Source of the DNA: Massilia frigida
Lineage (GTDB): Bacteria; Pseudomonadota; Gammaproteobacteria; Burkholderiales; Burkholderiaceae_D
DNA length: 64,000 bases
Direction: 5' to 3'
Assembly: GCF_011682175.1 (NCBI RefSeq)
Contig: NZ_WHJG01000027.1
Coordinates: 44,504-108,503 of the forward strand
Part shown: piece by piece, positions 12,515 to 21,942 of the stretch
Layout of the letters: every line of letters starts with the position of its first letter
Position numbering within the stretch: the stretch's first letter is position 1
Translations under genes and position numbers: made by a program
Notes under the pieces: model-generated
The model's input: the letters and a program-made list of their open reading frames with translations, nothing else
Told to the model about the DNA's origin: nothing
Database searches by the model: none

Positions 12515-12561
12515 CGTCATCGTGCCCTTTTGGTTTTCCGGGGGCTTAATGATCAGTTCGC

Positions 12562-12610
12562 TTTGTATCGTTTTGTATTTAAACAGGTGCTTGATACAAG
12601 TTGATACAAA
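12562..12610. promoter_or_regulatory. Inverted and direct GATACAA repeats upstream of brnA-like gene
   Basis: TTTGTATC (12562-12569), TTTTGTAT just after it, then TTGATACAA (12591-12599) and TTGATACAAA (12601-12610) form a cluster of inverted and direct copies of one half-site within 50 bases. They lie about 90 bases upstream of the antitoxin-like gene. Antitoxins of this type often repress their own promoter, so this is a candidate operator. The link is inferred from position only. Confidence 0.5.
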
Positions 12611-12698
12611 ATGTAGCGTGTCTGCAATCTTTACGTTACATGGGCAAACGACAATCGCTCCGATGACGCCGCAGTGCGTCTTTACGGGGAATACAAAA

Positions 12699-12935
12699 AT
12701 GAACGATGATTTTCAAACCAGCTGGTCCGAGCCAGTATCCACGCAGCAGGGTGACACCAGCACCGTGCAGCGCCCGCCAGTTGCCGCACCGCTCAAGCAG
12801 ATCGTCACGATCCGCCTCGACGTCGACATGCTGAAATGGTTCAAGGCTGCGGGTCCGGGCTACCAGACCCGCATCAACCAGATCCTGCGTGAACATATGG
12901 AAGCGCAGCAGGCCGAGCGCGACGCGGCTCAGTAA
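12699..12935 (+). CDS. BrnA/DUF4415-type antitoxin-like protein without an adjacent toxin
   Basis: A 78-residue protein starting at ATG 12699. The C-terminal half, ITVRL-type strand followed by VDMLKWFKAAGPGYQTRINQ, matches the ribbon-helix-helix DNA-binding region of BrnA-family antitoxins. The first 35 residues are polar and probably disordered. In BrnTA systems the RNase-like toxin gene BrnT lies just upstream, but here the 240 bases upstream hold no ORF of that kind and fmt follows on the other strand. It may be an orphan antitoxin or a plain transcription factor. Confidence 0.75.
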   Translation: MNDDFQTSWSEPVSTQQGDTSTVQRPPVAAPLKQIVTIRLDVDMLKWFKAAGPGYQTRINQILREHMEAQQAERDAAQ

Positions 12936-12941
12936 GCTGGC

Positions 12942-12971
12942 GGAAGGGCTCAGTCGAGGCTGAGTCCTTCC
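12942..12971. terminator. Hairpin between convergent brnA-like gene and fmt
   Basis: GGAAGGGCTCAG and CTGAGTCCTTCC pair with one G-T mismatch around a six-base loop, overlapping the last codons of fmt. No U-tract follows on either strand, so termination is plausible but not certain. Confidence 0.4.
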
Positions 12972-13912
12972 AGAGGGAAACCCTTGAGAAACTCGGCCGC
13001 AGGCAGACGCTTGCCGCCGGGTTTTTGCAGTTCCGTCAGGCGCAGGGTGCCTTGTTTGCAGGCGATGACGATGCCGTGCTGGGCATCGGCGGCCAGCACC
13101 TGGCCGGGGGCGGCGTCGCTGCCGGCTTGCAGCGCCTCGGCGCCCCAGATCTTGATGACCACGCCGTTGACCTCGGCGTGGGCGCCGGGGAAGGGGTTGA
13201 AGGCGCGGATCTTGCGGCCCAGTTCGGCCGAGGAGAGGGAAAAGTCGAGTGCCGCTTCTTCCTTGCTGATCTTGGCGGCGTAGGTGACGCCCGCTTCGGG
13301 CTGGGGCTGGGGCACCGGGTGCAGCGTCCCGGCCGCGCGCGCGCGCAGGGCGTCGACGATCATGCGCGCGCCCAGGGCGGCCAGGGTGTCGTGCAGGGTT
13401 CCGGTGGTGTCGGTGGGGGCGATCGGCACCCGTTCCATCATCAGCATGGGGCCGGTGTCGAGGCCTTCTTCCATTTCCATGATGGTCACGCCGGTCTCCA
13501 GGTCGCCCGTTTCGATGGCGCGGTGGATCGGCGCGGCGCCGCGCCAGCGTGGCAGCAGGGAGCCGTGGATGTTGATGCAGGGCTTGATGTCGAGGGTGCT
13601 GCGCGGCAGGATCAGGCCGTAGGCGGCGACCACCATCACGTCGTAGTCGGTGGCCAGCAGGCGCGCGTGGGCGGCGGCGGCCTGGGCGGCGCGTTCGGGG
13701 TCCTTGCTGTCGAGGCGCAGGGAGAGCGGCTGCAGCACTTCGATGTCGTGGGCCAGGGCGAATTGCTTGACGGCGGAGGCGTGCAGCTGCATGCCACGGC
13801 CGGCGGGACGGTCGGGCTGGGTCAGGACGAGTGGAATCTCGAAGCCGGCAACATGGAGGGCCTGGAGGGCGACGGCGGCAAACTCCGGCGTGCCGGCAAA
13901 GATGATTTTCAT
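12950..13912 (-). CDS. fmt: Methionyl-tRNA formyltransferase
   Basis: A 320-residue enzyme that formylates initiator Met-tRNA using 10-formyltetrahydrofolate. The N-terminal formyltransferase domain shows [16 protein letters not shown] at the start, the catalytic segment [20 protein letters not shown] and [10 protein letters not shown]. The C-terminal beta-barrel domain that binds tRNA (about 210-315) contains the [11 protein letters not shown] patch. The length is normal. def lies upstream on the same strand, but the two are parted by 338 bases of repeats rather than a few bases as in most genomes. Confidence 0.97.
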   Translation of the reverse strand: MKIIFAGTPEFAAVALQALHVAGFEIPLVLTQPDRPAGRGMQLHASAVKQFALAHDIEVLQPLSLRLDSKDPERAAQAAAAHARLLATDYDVMVVAAYGLILPRSTLDIKPCINIHGSLLPRWRGAAPIHRAIETGDLETGVTIMEMEEGLDTGPMLMMERVPIAPTDTTGTLHDTLAALGARMIVDALRARAAGTLHPVPQPQPEAGVTYAAKISKEEAALDFSLSSAELGRKIRAFNPFPGAHAEVNGVVIKIWGAEALQAGSDAAPGQVLAADAQHGIVIACKQGTLRLTELQKPGGKRLPAAEFLKGFPLEGLSLD

Positions 13913-13962
13913 GGGATTCCTGGGTTAAAACAGTTCAAAGTACAGGTGGACTGTATGTCGAG

Positions 13963-14050
13963 AGCAACACTAAAAATTGGCGGCAACGCTAAAACCGGCA
14001 GCGACGCTAAAACCGGCAGCAACGCTAAAACCCGGCAGCAACGCTAAAAA
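13963..14050. repeat. 18-19-base tandem repeat between fmt and def
   Basis: Four to five copies of a unit like CGGCAGCAACGCTAAAAC, with an imperfect first copy near 13963 and clean copies from about 13981. It directly abuts the large inverted repeat at 14051. No function is evident. Confidence 0.85.
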
Positions 14051-14141
14051 CCGTCGTTCCCGCGAAGGCGGGAACCCAAGTCCGTTGCTCAGTTCTCGAC
14101 TGCGCTGATAACTTGGGTTCCCGCCTTCGCGGGAACGACGG
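14051..14141. repeat. Perfect 30-base inverted repeat (REP-like) between def and fmt
   Basis: The arms at 14051-14080 and 14112-14141 are exact reverse complements over 30 bases, around a 31-base loop. Each arm contains TTCCCGCGAAGGCGGGAA, which is itself a small hairpin. In RNA either strand would fold into a very stable structure, which could attenuate read-through from def into fmt. Related units occur in other gaps of this window. Confidence 0.9.
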
Positions 14142-14250
14142 CTCTACGGTTCTACGGTCGTATGGTTCTACGGTTCCAACGGGCACGGGCGACGGCGGAT
14201 GACTAACGGTCTGTCACCTGCGTACAAACCTACCTGCCGGCAGCCTGCGA

Positions 14251-14793
14251 TCAGTGGCGGCGACCCGATGCCCGCAGCGCCGCTTCGCGTTCCATCCCGC
14301 GCTCTTCCTTGAGCATCTTGGCCTTGATCCGGTTGCGCTTGAGCGGCGACAGGTATTCCACGAACACCTTGCCCATCAAATGGTCCATTTCATGCTGGAT
14401 GCACACGGCCATCAAGCCATCCGCGCTCAGCTCGAACGGCTTGCCCTCGGCATCGAGCGCGCTGACCTTGATCTGGGCAGGGCGCTCCACACCGTCGTAA
14501 ATGCCCGGTACCGACAGGCAGCCTTCATCGTAGACTTGCTTCTCAGCACTTGCCCAAACGATTTTAGGATTGATGAACACGCGCAGATCGTCCTTGGTCT
14601 CGGACGTGTCGACGATGATCAGTTGTTCATGCACATCAACCTGGCTCGCAGCCAGGCCCACGCCGGGCGCGTCGTACATGGTCTCGGCCATGTCGGCCAC
14701 CAGCTTGGTGAGGCGCTCGCCGAATTCGGTGACCGGCTTGGCCACCTTGTGAAGACGTGCGTCCGGGTAGCGGAGAATATTCAGTATTGCCAT
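14251..14793 (-). CDS. def: Peptide deformylase
   Basis: A 180-residue metalloenzyme that removes the formyl group from new proteins. All three family motifs are present: [16 protein letters not shown] (metal-binding Cys) and QHEMDHLMG (two metal-binding His and the catalytic Glu). It works in the same formyl-methionine cycle as fmt downstream, from which it is separated by the tandem and inverted repeats. The start at [14 protein letters not shown] is typical of the family. Confidence 0.97.
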   Translation of the reverse strand: MAILNILRYPDARLHKVAKPVTEFGERLTKLVADMAETMYDAPGVGLAASQVDVHEQLIIVDTSETKDDLRVFINPKIVWASAEKQVYDEGCLSVPGIYDGVERPAQIKVSALDAEGKPFELSADGLMAVCIQHEMDHLMGKVFVEYLSPLKRNRIKAKMLKEERGMEREAALRASGRRH

Positions 14794-15075
14794 AGGTCTA
14801 GTAATTTCGATAACAATTCGGTGATAATTTCAAGTCCTCATACGCATAAGATTCTAAAACACAACAAAAACACAACAGACCCGCAACCGGGTTGAGTATG
14901 GTTTTTCTTGCTAGTTCAAGGATTTATGTGCAGAATTTGATCCAGTTCGGCAAGCCTTATCATCGATATCGTCGATAGGGTAGCGTTAAATCGCGCTGTC
15001 TCTTGCGCTGTGGCTGGCAAGGTGACGTGTCCAGCTAGCAATTCCGTGTTAATGCCGCACTTTACGGACATCTCA

Positions 15076-16179
15076 ATGAAAAATTTTAGCACAGTCGGCG
15101 TCCGCGTAGCGGTTGTGGCGCTTTTTGCGGGACTGCTCGCAGCCCCGACCCAAGCGGCCACCTGCGAATTCCGGCCCAATGCCCCTGACCAGCATCTGGT
15201 GGTCAAGGGTGATACCTTGTGGGATATTTCCGGCAAGTTTCTGGAGCACCCATGGTGCTGGCCCCAGGTATGGGGACTGAACAAGGAAGAGATCCGCAAT
15301 CCGCACTGGATTTATCCGGGGCAGGTGATCTACTTCGACCGCAAGAACAACCGCTTGTCGCTGACCCGTCCGGGTAGCGGCGATGGCTCCGGCAGCGCCA
15401 ATGGCGTGCTGCGCCTGTCGCCGCAGGTGCGTACCGAAGGCTTGGGCAAGGATGCGATCCAGGCCATTCCGTCGGGCGTGATCGAACCGTTCCTGTCGCA
15501 GCCGCTGATCGTCGACGCCGACGAGCTGAAAGGCTCGCCGCGCATCGCGGCCGCCCAGGAAGGCCACGTTTATCTCGGCAAGGACGACAAGATCTACGTC
15601 CGCGGCAACCTCAAGGGTGGCAGCTCGTTCCAGGTGTTCCGTCCGGGCACCCCGCTCAAGGATCCGGAAACCGGCAAGCTGGTCGCCTATGAAGCGGTGT
15701 ACCTGGGCACGGCCAAGCTGTTTGCCGAAGCCAAGCCGGGCGTCGACGCGCACACCTTCGTGGTGGCCACGTCCAAGCAGGAAATCGGCGTGGGCGACCT
15801 GCTGATTCCGGCGCCGCCGACCGTCATGCGCAACTACATGCCGCATCCGCCCGATCAAAAGGTCGACGCGCGCATCATGGGCGTGTATTCGGGCGTGACC
15901 CATGCCGGCCAGAACCAGGTGGTCAGCATTAACCGCGGTACGCTTGACGGGGTCGATGTCGGCACCGTGCTCCAACTGTACAATATCGGCAAAGTGGTGG
16001 CCGATCCGGGTGCGCCGAAACGCGGCATCCTGGGCACCAAGAAAACGATGATCAAGCTGCCGGACGAACAATCGGGCACGCTGTTCATTTTCCGCACGTT
16101 CAAGCGCGTGTCGTACGGCTTGATCATGCAGGTAACCGAGCCGGTTGAAATCGGCGACGTGGCCAGATCACCGGAGTAA
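15076..16179 (+). CDS. LysM-domain exported protein upstream of dprA
   Basis: A 367-residue protein with an N-terminal signal peptide (MKNFSTVGVRVAVVALFAGL, cut likely after TQA). The start was placed at ATG 15076 since it gives a clean signal peptide; the frame is open to 15010. A LysM-like peptidoglycan-binding domain lies at about residues 35-90 (VVKGDTLWDISGKFLEHPW and YPGQVIYF). The rest is a beta-rich region of unknown role. This gene precedes dprA in many betaproteobacteria. It probably acts in the periplasm at the cell wall. Confidence 0.88.
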   Translation: MKNFSTVGVRVAVVALFAGLLAAPTQAATCEFRPNAPDQHLVVKGDTLWDISGKFLEHPWCWPQVWGLNKEEIRNPHWIYPGQVIYFDRKNNRLSLTRPGSGDGSGSANGVLRLSPQVRTEGLGKDAIQAIPSGVIEPFLSQPLIVDADELKGSPRIAAAQEGHVYLGKDDKIYVRGNLKGGSSFQVFRPGTPLKDPETGKLVAYEAVYLGTAKLFAEAKPGVDAHTFVVATSKQEIGVGDLLIPAPPTVMRNYMPHPPDQKVDARIMGVYSGVTHAGQNQVVSINRGTLDGVDVGTVLQLYNIGKVVADPGAPKRGILGTKKTMIKLPDEQSGTLFIFRTFKRVSYGLIMQVTEPVEIGDVARSPE

Positions 16180-16186
16180 AACCGCC

Positions 16187-17317
16187 GTGCAAGACACGGA
16201 CCCCGCCAACCCCGCCAGCCCGGCCGCACGCCTGGCTGCCTGGGTACGCCTGGAGCAAACCCCGGGCGTGGGGTCCGCGACGGCGCACCACCTGCTGTCC
16301 CGCTTCGGCACCCCGCAGTCCATCTTTTCCGCTTCCCACCTGGCCTTGCGCGAGTTCGTCTCCGACAGCGTTGCGCGCGCCCTGTGCGGGCCCATGCCGG
16401 ACGCTTGCGCCGCCTACCTCGATAGCGTGCACGACTGGCTGGCCCAGCCCGGTCACACTCTTCTCACTCCCGACCACGCCGCTTTTCCGCCGCTGCTGCG
16501 CCAGCTGGCCATGCCGCCCCTGCTGCTGTATGCCGCCGGCAGGATCGCGCTGCTGTCGGTCCCGGCCGTGGCCGTGGTCGGCAGCCGCAATGCGACCGGG
16601 CAGGGCGTGGCCAATGCGCGCGCTTTCGCCGCTGCGCTCAGCGCCGCCGGCCTGACCGTCGTCTCCGGGCTGGCGCTGGGCATCGATGCCGCCGCGCACG
16701 ACGGCGGCTTGCGCGGCCGCGGCTCGACCGTGGCCGTGACCGGCACCGGCGCCGACCGCATCTATCCGCGCCGCAACGAAGCCCTGGCCAGACGGATCGC
16801 CGAAGAGGGTTGCCTCGTCAGTGAGTACCCACTCGGCACCGGCCCTTCGCCCGGCAATTTCCCGCGCCGCAACCGCCTGATCAGCGGCCTGTGCTGCGCC
16901 GTGCTGGTGGTCGAGGCCGCCGCTGGCTCGGGTTCGCTGATCACCGCCAAGCTTGCCGCCGATCAGGGGCGCGATGTGTTCGCCATTCCCGGATCGATCC
17001 ATGCGCCGCTGTCCAAGGGCTGCCATAGCTTGATCCGCGACGGCGCCACCCTGGTCGATTGCGTCGACGACATCCTCATTCCCCTGCAGGTGGCGCCCCT
17101 GGCCAGCCTGGCCGTGGCGGTGCCCGAATGCGGCGGCTGCGACGCCGGCCAGCTGGCGCTGCTCGACGCGCTGGCGTACGAACCGGTCGGCGCCGATGCG
17201 CTGGCCGTGCTGGCCGGAAGCGAGCCGGGTGTGCTGGCTGGCCAGCTGCTGGCGCTGGAACTTGCCGGCCATGTCGAACGATTGCCGGGGGGATTGTTCC
17301 AGCGTGTAAAGCGGTAA
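16187..17317 (+). CDS. dprA: DNA-processing protein DprA
   Basis: A 376-residue protein that loads RecA on incoming single-stranded DNA during natural transformation. The Rossmann-like core shows VAVVGSRNATGQG, VVSGLALGIDAAAHDGGL and SEYPLGTGPSPGNFPRRNR, then EAAAGSGSLITAKLA and FAIPGSI. An N-terminal SAM-like region and a C-terminal winged-helix region (about 310-370) flank it. GTG at 16187 was chosen, 8 bases after the LysM stop; an in-frame TTG at 16145 overlaps the previous gene and adds non-family sequence. It is probably co-transcribed with the LysM gene. Confidence 0.94.
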   Translation: MQDTDPANPASPAARLAAWVRLEQTPGVGSATAHHLLSRFGTPQSIFSASHLALREFVSDSVARALCGPMPDACAAYLDSVHDWLAQPGHTLLTPDHAAFPPLLRQLAMPPLLLYAAGRIALLSVPAVAVVGSRNATGQGVANARAFAAALSAAGLTVVSGLALGIDAAAHDGGLRGRGSTVAVTGTGADRIYPRRNEALARRIAEEGCLVSEYPLGTGPSPGNFPRRNRLISGLCCAVLVVEAAAGSGSLITAKLAADQGRDVFAIPGSIHAPLSKGCHSLIRDGATLVDCVDDILIPLQVAPLASLAVAVPECGGCDAGQLALLDALAYEPVGADALAVLAGSEPGVLAGQLLALELAGHVERLPGGLFQRVKR

Positions 17318-17383
17318 GAAAGCGCGCAAGAGGCGCGTGGACGGGGCTTGTGTCATAGCGAGCTTAACTGATAGAGTAGAGCC

Positions 17384-17848
17384 ATGTTCGATATCCTGGT
17401 CTACCTTTACGAGACGTACTACCGCCCCGATGCCTGCCCCGAGCCGGCTGCGTTGGCGCGTAAACTGTCCGCTGTCGGTTTCGACGATGTCGAAATTTCG
17501 GAAGCGCTCGTGTGGCTGACCGACCTGACTGAAATGGCGGGCGACGAAACCAATCTGTCGTTCACTTCCAGCGGTACCCGTTTTTACGTGCAGCAAGAAT
17601 ACGATGCCCTCGGCAGCGCCGCGGTCGGCTTCATCCAGTTCCTCGAAAGCGCGAGCGTGCTCAGCCCTGTGCAGCGCGAAATCGTGATCGAGCGCGCGCT
17701 GGCGCTGGAAGAGTCGCCGGTAGGCCTGGGCAAGCTGAAGATCATCGTGCTGATGCTGCTGTGGAGCCAGGGCAAGGAACCGGACGCGCTGATGTTCGAC
17801 GACCTGTTCGGCTCCGACGACGAGCAAGCTCCCCGCCTGCTGCATTGA
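17384..17848 (+). CDS. smg: Smg family protein (DUF494)
   Basis: A 154-residue acidic protein of the Smg/DUF494 family, starting [19 protein letters not shown] and containing the helical [18 protein letters not shown] segment that defines it. It is usually found next to dprA and topoisomerase genes in beta- and gammaproteobacteria, as here. No biochemical function is known. No signal or membrane segment is visible. The topB gene follows after 258 bases. Confidence 0.93.
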   Translation: MFDILVYLYETYYRPDACPEPAALARKLSAVGFDDVEISEALVWLTDLTEMAGDETNLSFTSSGTRFYVQQEYDALGSAAVGFIQFLESASVLSPVQREIVIERALALEESPVGLGKLKIIVLMLLWSQGKEPDALMFDDLFGSDDEQAPRLLH

Positions 17849-18106
17849 GCCAGGCCCGCGCCGCCCGCGTTGAGCCCGGCGGCGTCCCGTTTTCCCTTCC
17901 ACGCAACGGTTTTGCCCCACTCGCGGCACGATTGTGGCCTTTGGCATGCAGTGGCTACTTGCGGATTTCCCGACAACCCGCTTATCATTGGCCGCTCTAT
18001 CGGCTTGTTACAATTTCGATATCGGGTTGGCAAAACGCCGCCTGCTGCGGCCAAGCATGTATGATGCGCGAGCCCAACCACTTAATATAGTACGACGAGA
18101 AAACCT

Positions 18107-20779
18107 ATGACCAAAACCCTCATCATCGCCGAGAAGCCCTCCGTCGCGAACGATATCGCCAAGACGCTGGGCGGCTTCACCAAGCACGATGAGTACTTCG
18201 AATCGGACGAATACGTCCTGTCGTCGGCCGTCGGCCACCTGCTGGAAATCGCGGTGCCGGAAGAGCACGACGTCAAGCGCGGCAAGTGGAGCTTTGCCCA
18301 CCTGCCCATGATTCCCCCGTATTTCGCGCTCAACCCGATCGCCAAGACCGAGGCGCGCCTCAAGGTCTTGAACAAGCTGATCAAGCGCAAGGATGTCACC
18401 CAGCTCATCAACGCATGCGATGCCGGGCGCGAAGGCGAGCTGATTTTCCGCCTGATCGCGCAAAACGCCAAGGCCAAGCAGCCGATCAAGCGCCTGTGGC
18501 TGCAATCGATGACGCCGGGCGCGATCCGCGACGGTTTCACGCAACTGCGCAGCGACGAAGAAATGCTGCCGCTGGCCGACGCCGCGCGCTGCCGTTCGGA
18601 AGCGGACTGGCTGATCGGCATCAACGGCACCCGCGCCATGACCGCCTTCAACTCCAAGGAAGGCGGCTTCTACCTGACCACCGTGGGCCGCGTGCAAACG
18701 CCGACCCTGTCGATCGTGGTCGAGCGCGAAGACAAGATCAAGAAATTCGTCTCGCGCGATTACTGGGAAGTGCGCGCCGAGTTCGTGTGCGCCGCCGGCG
18801 TGTATGAAGGGCGCTGGCTCGACCAGGCCTTCAAGAAGGACGAGAACGACCCTGAGAAGCGCGCCGAGCGCCTGTGGAGCAAGGCGGCGGCCGACAGCAT
18901 CGCCATGGCCTGCAAGGGCCGCCAGGGCAATGTAACGGAAGAATCGAAGCCGACCACCTCGATGGCGCCGGCCCTGTTCGACCTGACCAGCCTGCAGCGC
19001 GAAGCCAACGGCCGTTTCGGCTTTTCGGCCAAGAACACGCTCGGCCTGGCCCAGGCGCTGTACGAAAAGCACAAGGTATTGACCTACCCGCGTACCGATT
19101 CGCGCCATCTGCCGGAAGACTACGTGAGCACCGTCAAGGACACCATGGTGAGCCTGGCGGAAAACAATAATTACCACCAGTTCGCCAAGCAGATCACCGA
19201 CAAGGGCTGGGTCAAGCCGAACAAGCGCATTTTCGATAACACCAAGATCTCGGATCACTTCGCGATCATCCCGACCACGCTGGCGCCGAAGAATCTGTCG
19301 GAGCCGGAACAGAAGCTGTACGACCTGGTGACGCGCCGCTTCATGGCCGTGTTCTTCCCGCCTGCGGAATTCCAGGTCACCACCCGCTTTACCGAAGTGT
19401 CCGGCCATCAGTTCAAGACTGAAGGCAAGGTCATGACCAATCCGGGCTGGCTGGCGATCTACGGCAAGGAAGCGTCGACCGACAGCGACAAGGACGACAA
19501 CACCGGCGGCAACCTGGTGCCTGTGGCCAAGGGCGAAAAAGTGCAGACCGAAAAAGTCAGCCCGAACGCCCTGGTCACCAAGCCGCCGGCGCGCTATTCG
19601 GAAGCGACCTTGCTGTCGGCCATGGAAGGCGCCGGCAAGCTGATCGACGACGATGAATTGCGCGACGCCATGGCCGGCAAGGGCCTGGGCACGCCAGCGA
19701 CGCGCGCGGCCATCATCGAAGGCTTGCTGGGCGAGCGCTACCTGCTGCGCGAAGGACGCGAACTGATTCCGACCGCCAAGGCATCGCAACTGATGACTTT
19801 GCTGCGCGGCCTCGGGGTGAACGAACTGACCGCGCCGGAACTGACAGGCGAATGGGAATACAAGCTGTCGCAAATGGAAAAGGGCAAGATTTCGCGCGAA
19901 GAGTTCATGCGTGAAATTGCCCAGATGACGCAAATCATCGTCAAGCGCGCCAAGGAATACAACAACGACACGATTCCGGGCGATTACGCGACCTTGCACA
20001 CGCCGTGTCCGAACTGCGGCGGCGTGGTCAAGGAAAACTACCGTCGTTTCGCCTGCACCAAATGCGAATTCAACATGAGCAAGACGCCTGGCAGCCGCCA
20101 GTTCGAGATTGCCGAAGTTGAAGAGTTGCTGGAAAAACGCACGATTGGTCCGATGCAGGGATTCCGCTCGAAGATGGGGCGTCCGTTTGCCGCGATTCTG
20201 CGTATCGTGCGCGATGAAGAGATCAAGAATTGCAAGCTGGAGTTCGATTTCGGCCAGAACGATGAAGGCGGCGAAGATGGCGAAGGCGTCGACTTCACGG
20301 GCCAGACCGCGCTCGGACCGTGCCCGAAATGCGCCGCCGGCGTGTTCGAAATGGGCCTGGCGTATGTGTGCGAGCACAGCGTGGCCAAACCGAAAACGTG
20401 CGACTTCCGCAGCGGACGCATCATCTTGCAGCAGGAAATTTTGCCTGAGCAAATGGTCAAGCTGCTCAACGACGGCAAGACCGACCTGATGCCGGGCTTT
20501 GTGTCGCAGCGTACGCGTCGTCCGTTCAAGGCTTTCCTGGTCAAGGGCAAGGATGGCAAGATCAGCTTCGAGTTCGAGGAGCGCAAGGCCAAGGCGCCGG
20601 CCAAGGGCAAGGTTGCGGCGGTAGCCGATCCCGAGGGCGACGAGGCGGCACCGGCCACGGCGAAGAAAGCCGCACCGGCCAAAAAAGCGGCGGCCAAGAA
20701 GGCGCCTGCCAAGAAGGCTGCTGCGAAGAAGCCGGCAGCGAAGAAAGCCGCTGTCAAGAAAGCTGTCGCGGAAGAATAA
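18107..20779 (+). CDS. topB: DNA topoisomerase III with Lys/Ala-rich tail
   Basis: An 890-residue type IA topoisomerase. The TOPRIM domain opens with LIIAEKPSVANDIAK and has the acidic DAGREGELIFR motif. The catalytic tyrosine is Tyr327 in TYPRTDSR, almost the same place as in E. coli TopB. Two topoisomerase zinc-finger-like repeats follow the core (CPNCGG...CTKCEF, about 625-650, and CPKCAAG, about 745). The last 50 residues are a repetitive Lys/Ala tail (KKAAAKKAPAKKAA) like histone H1 tails, probably a nonspecific DNA-binding extension. E. coli TopB is about 650 residues, so this is the longer betaproteobacterial form. Confidence 0.95.
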   Translation: MTKTLIIAEKPSVANDIAKTLGGFTKHDEYFESDEYVLSSAVGHLLEIAVPEEHDVKRGKWSFAHLPMIPPYFALNPIAKTEARLKVLNKLIKRKDVTQLINACDAGREGELIFRLIAQNAKAKQPIKRLWLQSMTPGAIRDGFTQLRSDEEMLPLADAARCRSEADWLIGINGTRAMTAFNSKEGGFYLTTVGRVQTPTLSIVVEREDKIKKFVSRDYWEVRAEFVCAAGVYEGRWLDQAFKKDENDPEKRAERLWSKAAADSIAMACKGRQGNVTEESKPTTSMAPALFDLTSLQREANGRFGFSAKNTLGLAQALYEKHKVLTYPRTDSRHLPEDYVSTVKDTMVSLAENNNYHQFAKQITDKGWVKPNKRIFDNTKISDHFAIIPTTLAPKNLSEPEQKLYDLVTRRFMAVFFPPAEFQVTTRFTEVSGHQFKTEGKVMTNPGWLAIYGKEASTDSDKDDNTGGNLVPVAKGEKVQTEKVSPNALVTKPPARYSEATLLSAMEGAGKLIDDDELRDAMAGKGLGTPATRAAIIEGLLGERYLLREGRELIPTAKASQLMTLLRGLGVNELTAPELTGEWEYKLSQMEKGKISREEFMREIAQMTQIIVKRAKEYNNDTIPGDYATLHTPCPNCGGVVKENYRRFACTKCEFNMSKTPGSRQFEIAEVEELLEKRTIGPMQGFRSKMGRPFAAILRIVRDEEIKNCKLEFDFGQNDEGGEDGEGVDFTGQTALGPCPKCAAGVFEMGLAYVCEHSVAKPKTCDFRSGRIILQQEILPEQMVKLLNDGKTDLMPGFVSQRTRRPFKAFLVKGKDGKISFEFEERKAKAPAKGKVAAVADPEGDEAAPATAKKAAPAKKAAAKKAPAKKAAAKKPAAKKAAVKKAVAEE

Positions 20780-20836
20780 TCCGCTGTACCGCTTGGTGCC
20801 AGGTCTGCCATCCGGATACGGGCCCGTCTGTAGAAA

Positions 20837-20855
20837 CCGCATTGCGGCTTTTATG
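20837..20855 (+). terminator. Possible topB terminator
   Basis: A short hairpin CCGC-ATT-GCGG is followed by CTTTTAT, about 60 bases after the topB stop codon. It sits inside a larger frame of ACGGGCCCGT-type palindromes at 20818 and about 20857. The stem is short, so confidence is moderate. Confidence 0.45.
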
Positions 20856-21009
20856 GCCGGGCCCGTGTTCGTTTGTCAATGTCAGTTTTTTTGAGGCGGT
20901 CACAGATTGTGACCACCTCCTGGTCTTCCGCGCCCGTCTACTGGAACGTGAATCGGACGGGAAGCGTCGTGCTGTACTGGCACCCATCACCATGTTGGAG
21001 ACACAATTC

Positions 21010-21645
21010 ATGATCGTCGATTTGAGCCTTCTTGAACGCTGGCTGACTGGCTGGAGCCTGGCCCGCGGTGTGCCGCTTCCCAGGCACCACGGGGGAGGAT
21101 TGGCAGTGGACGTCGGTTGGCCCGACCAGTGGCGCCGTCACGTCTTTGTCGATGCGGGTGAAGCGCTTCAAGAATGTGCATCGCACATCCACGAGCCCTT
21201 CGTCTATCTGAAGGCACCGGTCGACCCCGATCATATGCGCCGCGCGCTTCCCGCCCGCTGGACGATCGAAACTCCCCACTATCTCATGTACCGGTCCACG
21301 CCGATATCCGCATCGGCCGCACCGCCAGCAGGCTACACGGCCAACATGGAAGAGGAAAATGGGGCATCCCTGATCCGCCTGCTTGACGCGGCAGGGCAGA
21401 CGGCGGCAATAGGGCGCGTGGTGCTGAACCATGGAACTGCCGTATTCGACCGCATCGAAACCGTCGAGTCCCATCGCAGAAAGGGCCTTGCCCGCGCACT
21501 GATGATCGCGCTCGACGCCCTGGCCGAACAAGCCGCAACCACAGAGCGCCTGCTAGTGGCCACCGAGGCCGGACGTGCGCTGTATCTCTCCCTGGGCTGG
21601 CGCGTGCTGGCGCCGTATTCCACGGCCGTGCTTGCGGCGCCATAG
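21010..21645 (+). CDS. GNAT family N-acetyltransferase
   Basis: A 211-residue protein. The C-terminal half is a GNAT fold with the acetyl-CoA loop in ETVESHRRKGLARALM and a final strand-helix GRALYLSLGWRVLAPY typical of the family. The N-terminal 100 residues are a divergent region. Start was placed at ATG 21010, since GGAG lies 9 bases before it; the frame is open to 20842. The substrate is unknown. It stands alone after topB. Confidence 0.85.
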   Translation: MIVDLSLLERWLTGWSLARGVPLPRHHGGGLAVDVGWPDQWRRHVFVDAGEALQECASHIHEPFVYLKAPVDPDHMRRALPARWTIETPHYLMYRSTPISASAAPPAGYTANMEEENGASLIRLLDAAGQTAAIGRVVLNHGTAVFDRIETVESHRRKGLARALMIALDALAEQAATTERLLVATEAGRALYLSLGWRVLAPYSTAVLAAP

Positions 21646-21942
21646 CTGTAGCAGCTGGCGTTTCAGATCGACCGTGCTCGCATTCGACGCCGATGTCGGT
21701 TGGAATTTACTGCAAACGAAGGCAGGTCCGTGCTCACTCTATCTACAAATGCGCTTGCAATCGACGGCGCCGGCTCGCATTCCATGACCGCCGGCCACGC
21801 TAACTGCAAATGATGGCCCGTATCGCCCCCCTTTCGGTCTGCGCGAAGGGGTTGCCGTCGACCCCATACCAGACACTTGCTCTTGGCAGCAGGATTGGAA
21901 CAGTGACGTTGTGATTTTTCGACCGACAGCCTTAACTGTCGA
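21646..21942. other. Gap without a recognised gene
   Basis: About 300 bases of slightly lower GC. One imperfect hairpin (CCCCTTTCG with CGAAGGGG near 21830-21855) is visible. No gene, tRNA or repeat array is supported. Confidence 0.5.

Noticed and set aside
12459..12560. B12 or SAH riboswitch upstream of metH
   Set aside because: The likely transcript leader is only about 45 bases and shows neither the B12 box nor the SAH riboswitch core.
12459..12698. BrnT toxin gene upstream of the BrnA-like gene
   Set aside because: No ORF of 80-100 codons with BrnT-like sequence exists in any frame of the gap.
13025..14047. 340-codon frame on the plus strand across fmt and the tandem repeat
   Set aside because: It is antisense to fmt and ends in the repeat array, so it is a shadow.
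18008..20842. 944-codon open frame on the minus strand
   Set aside because: It is antisense to topB, whose catalytic residues and zinc fingers are intact.
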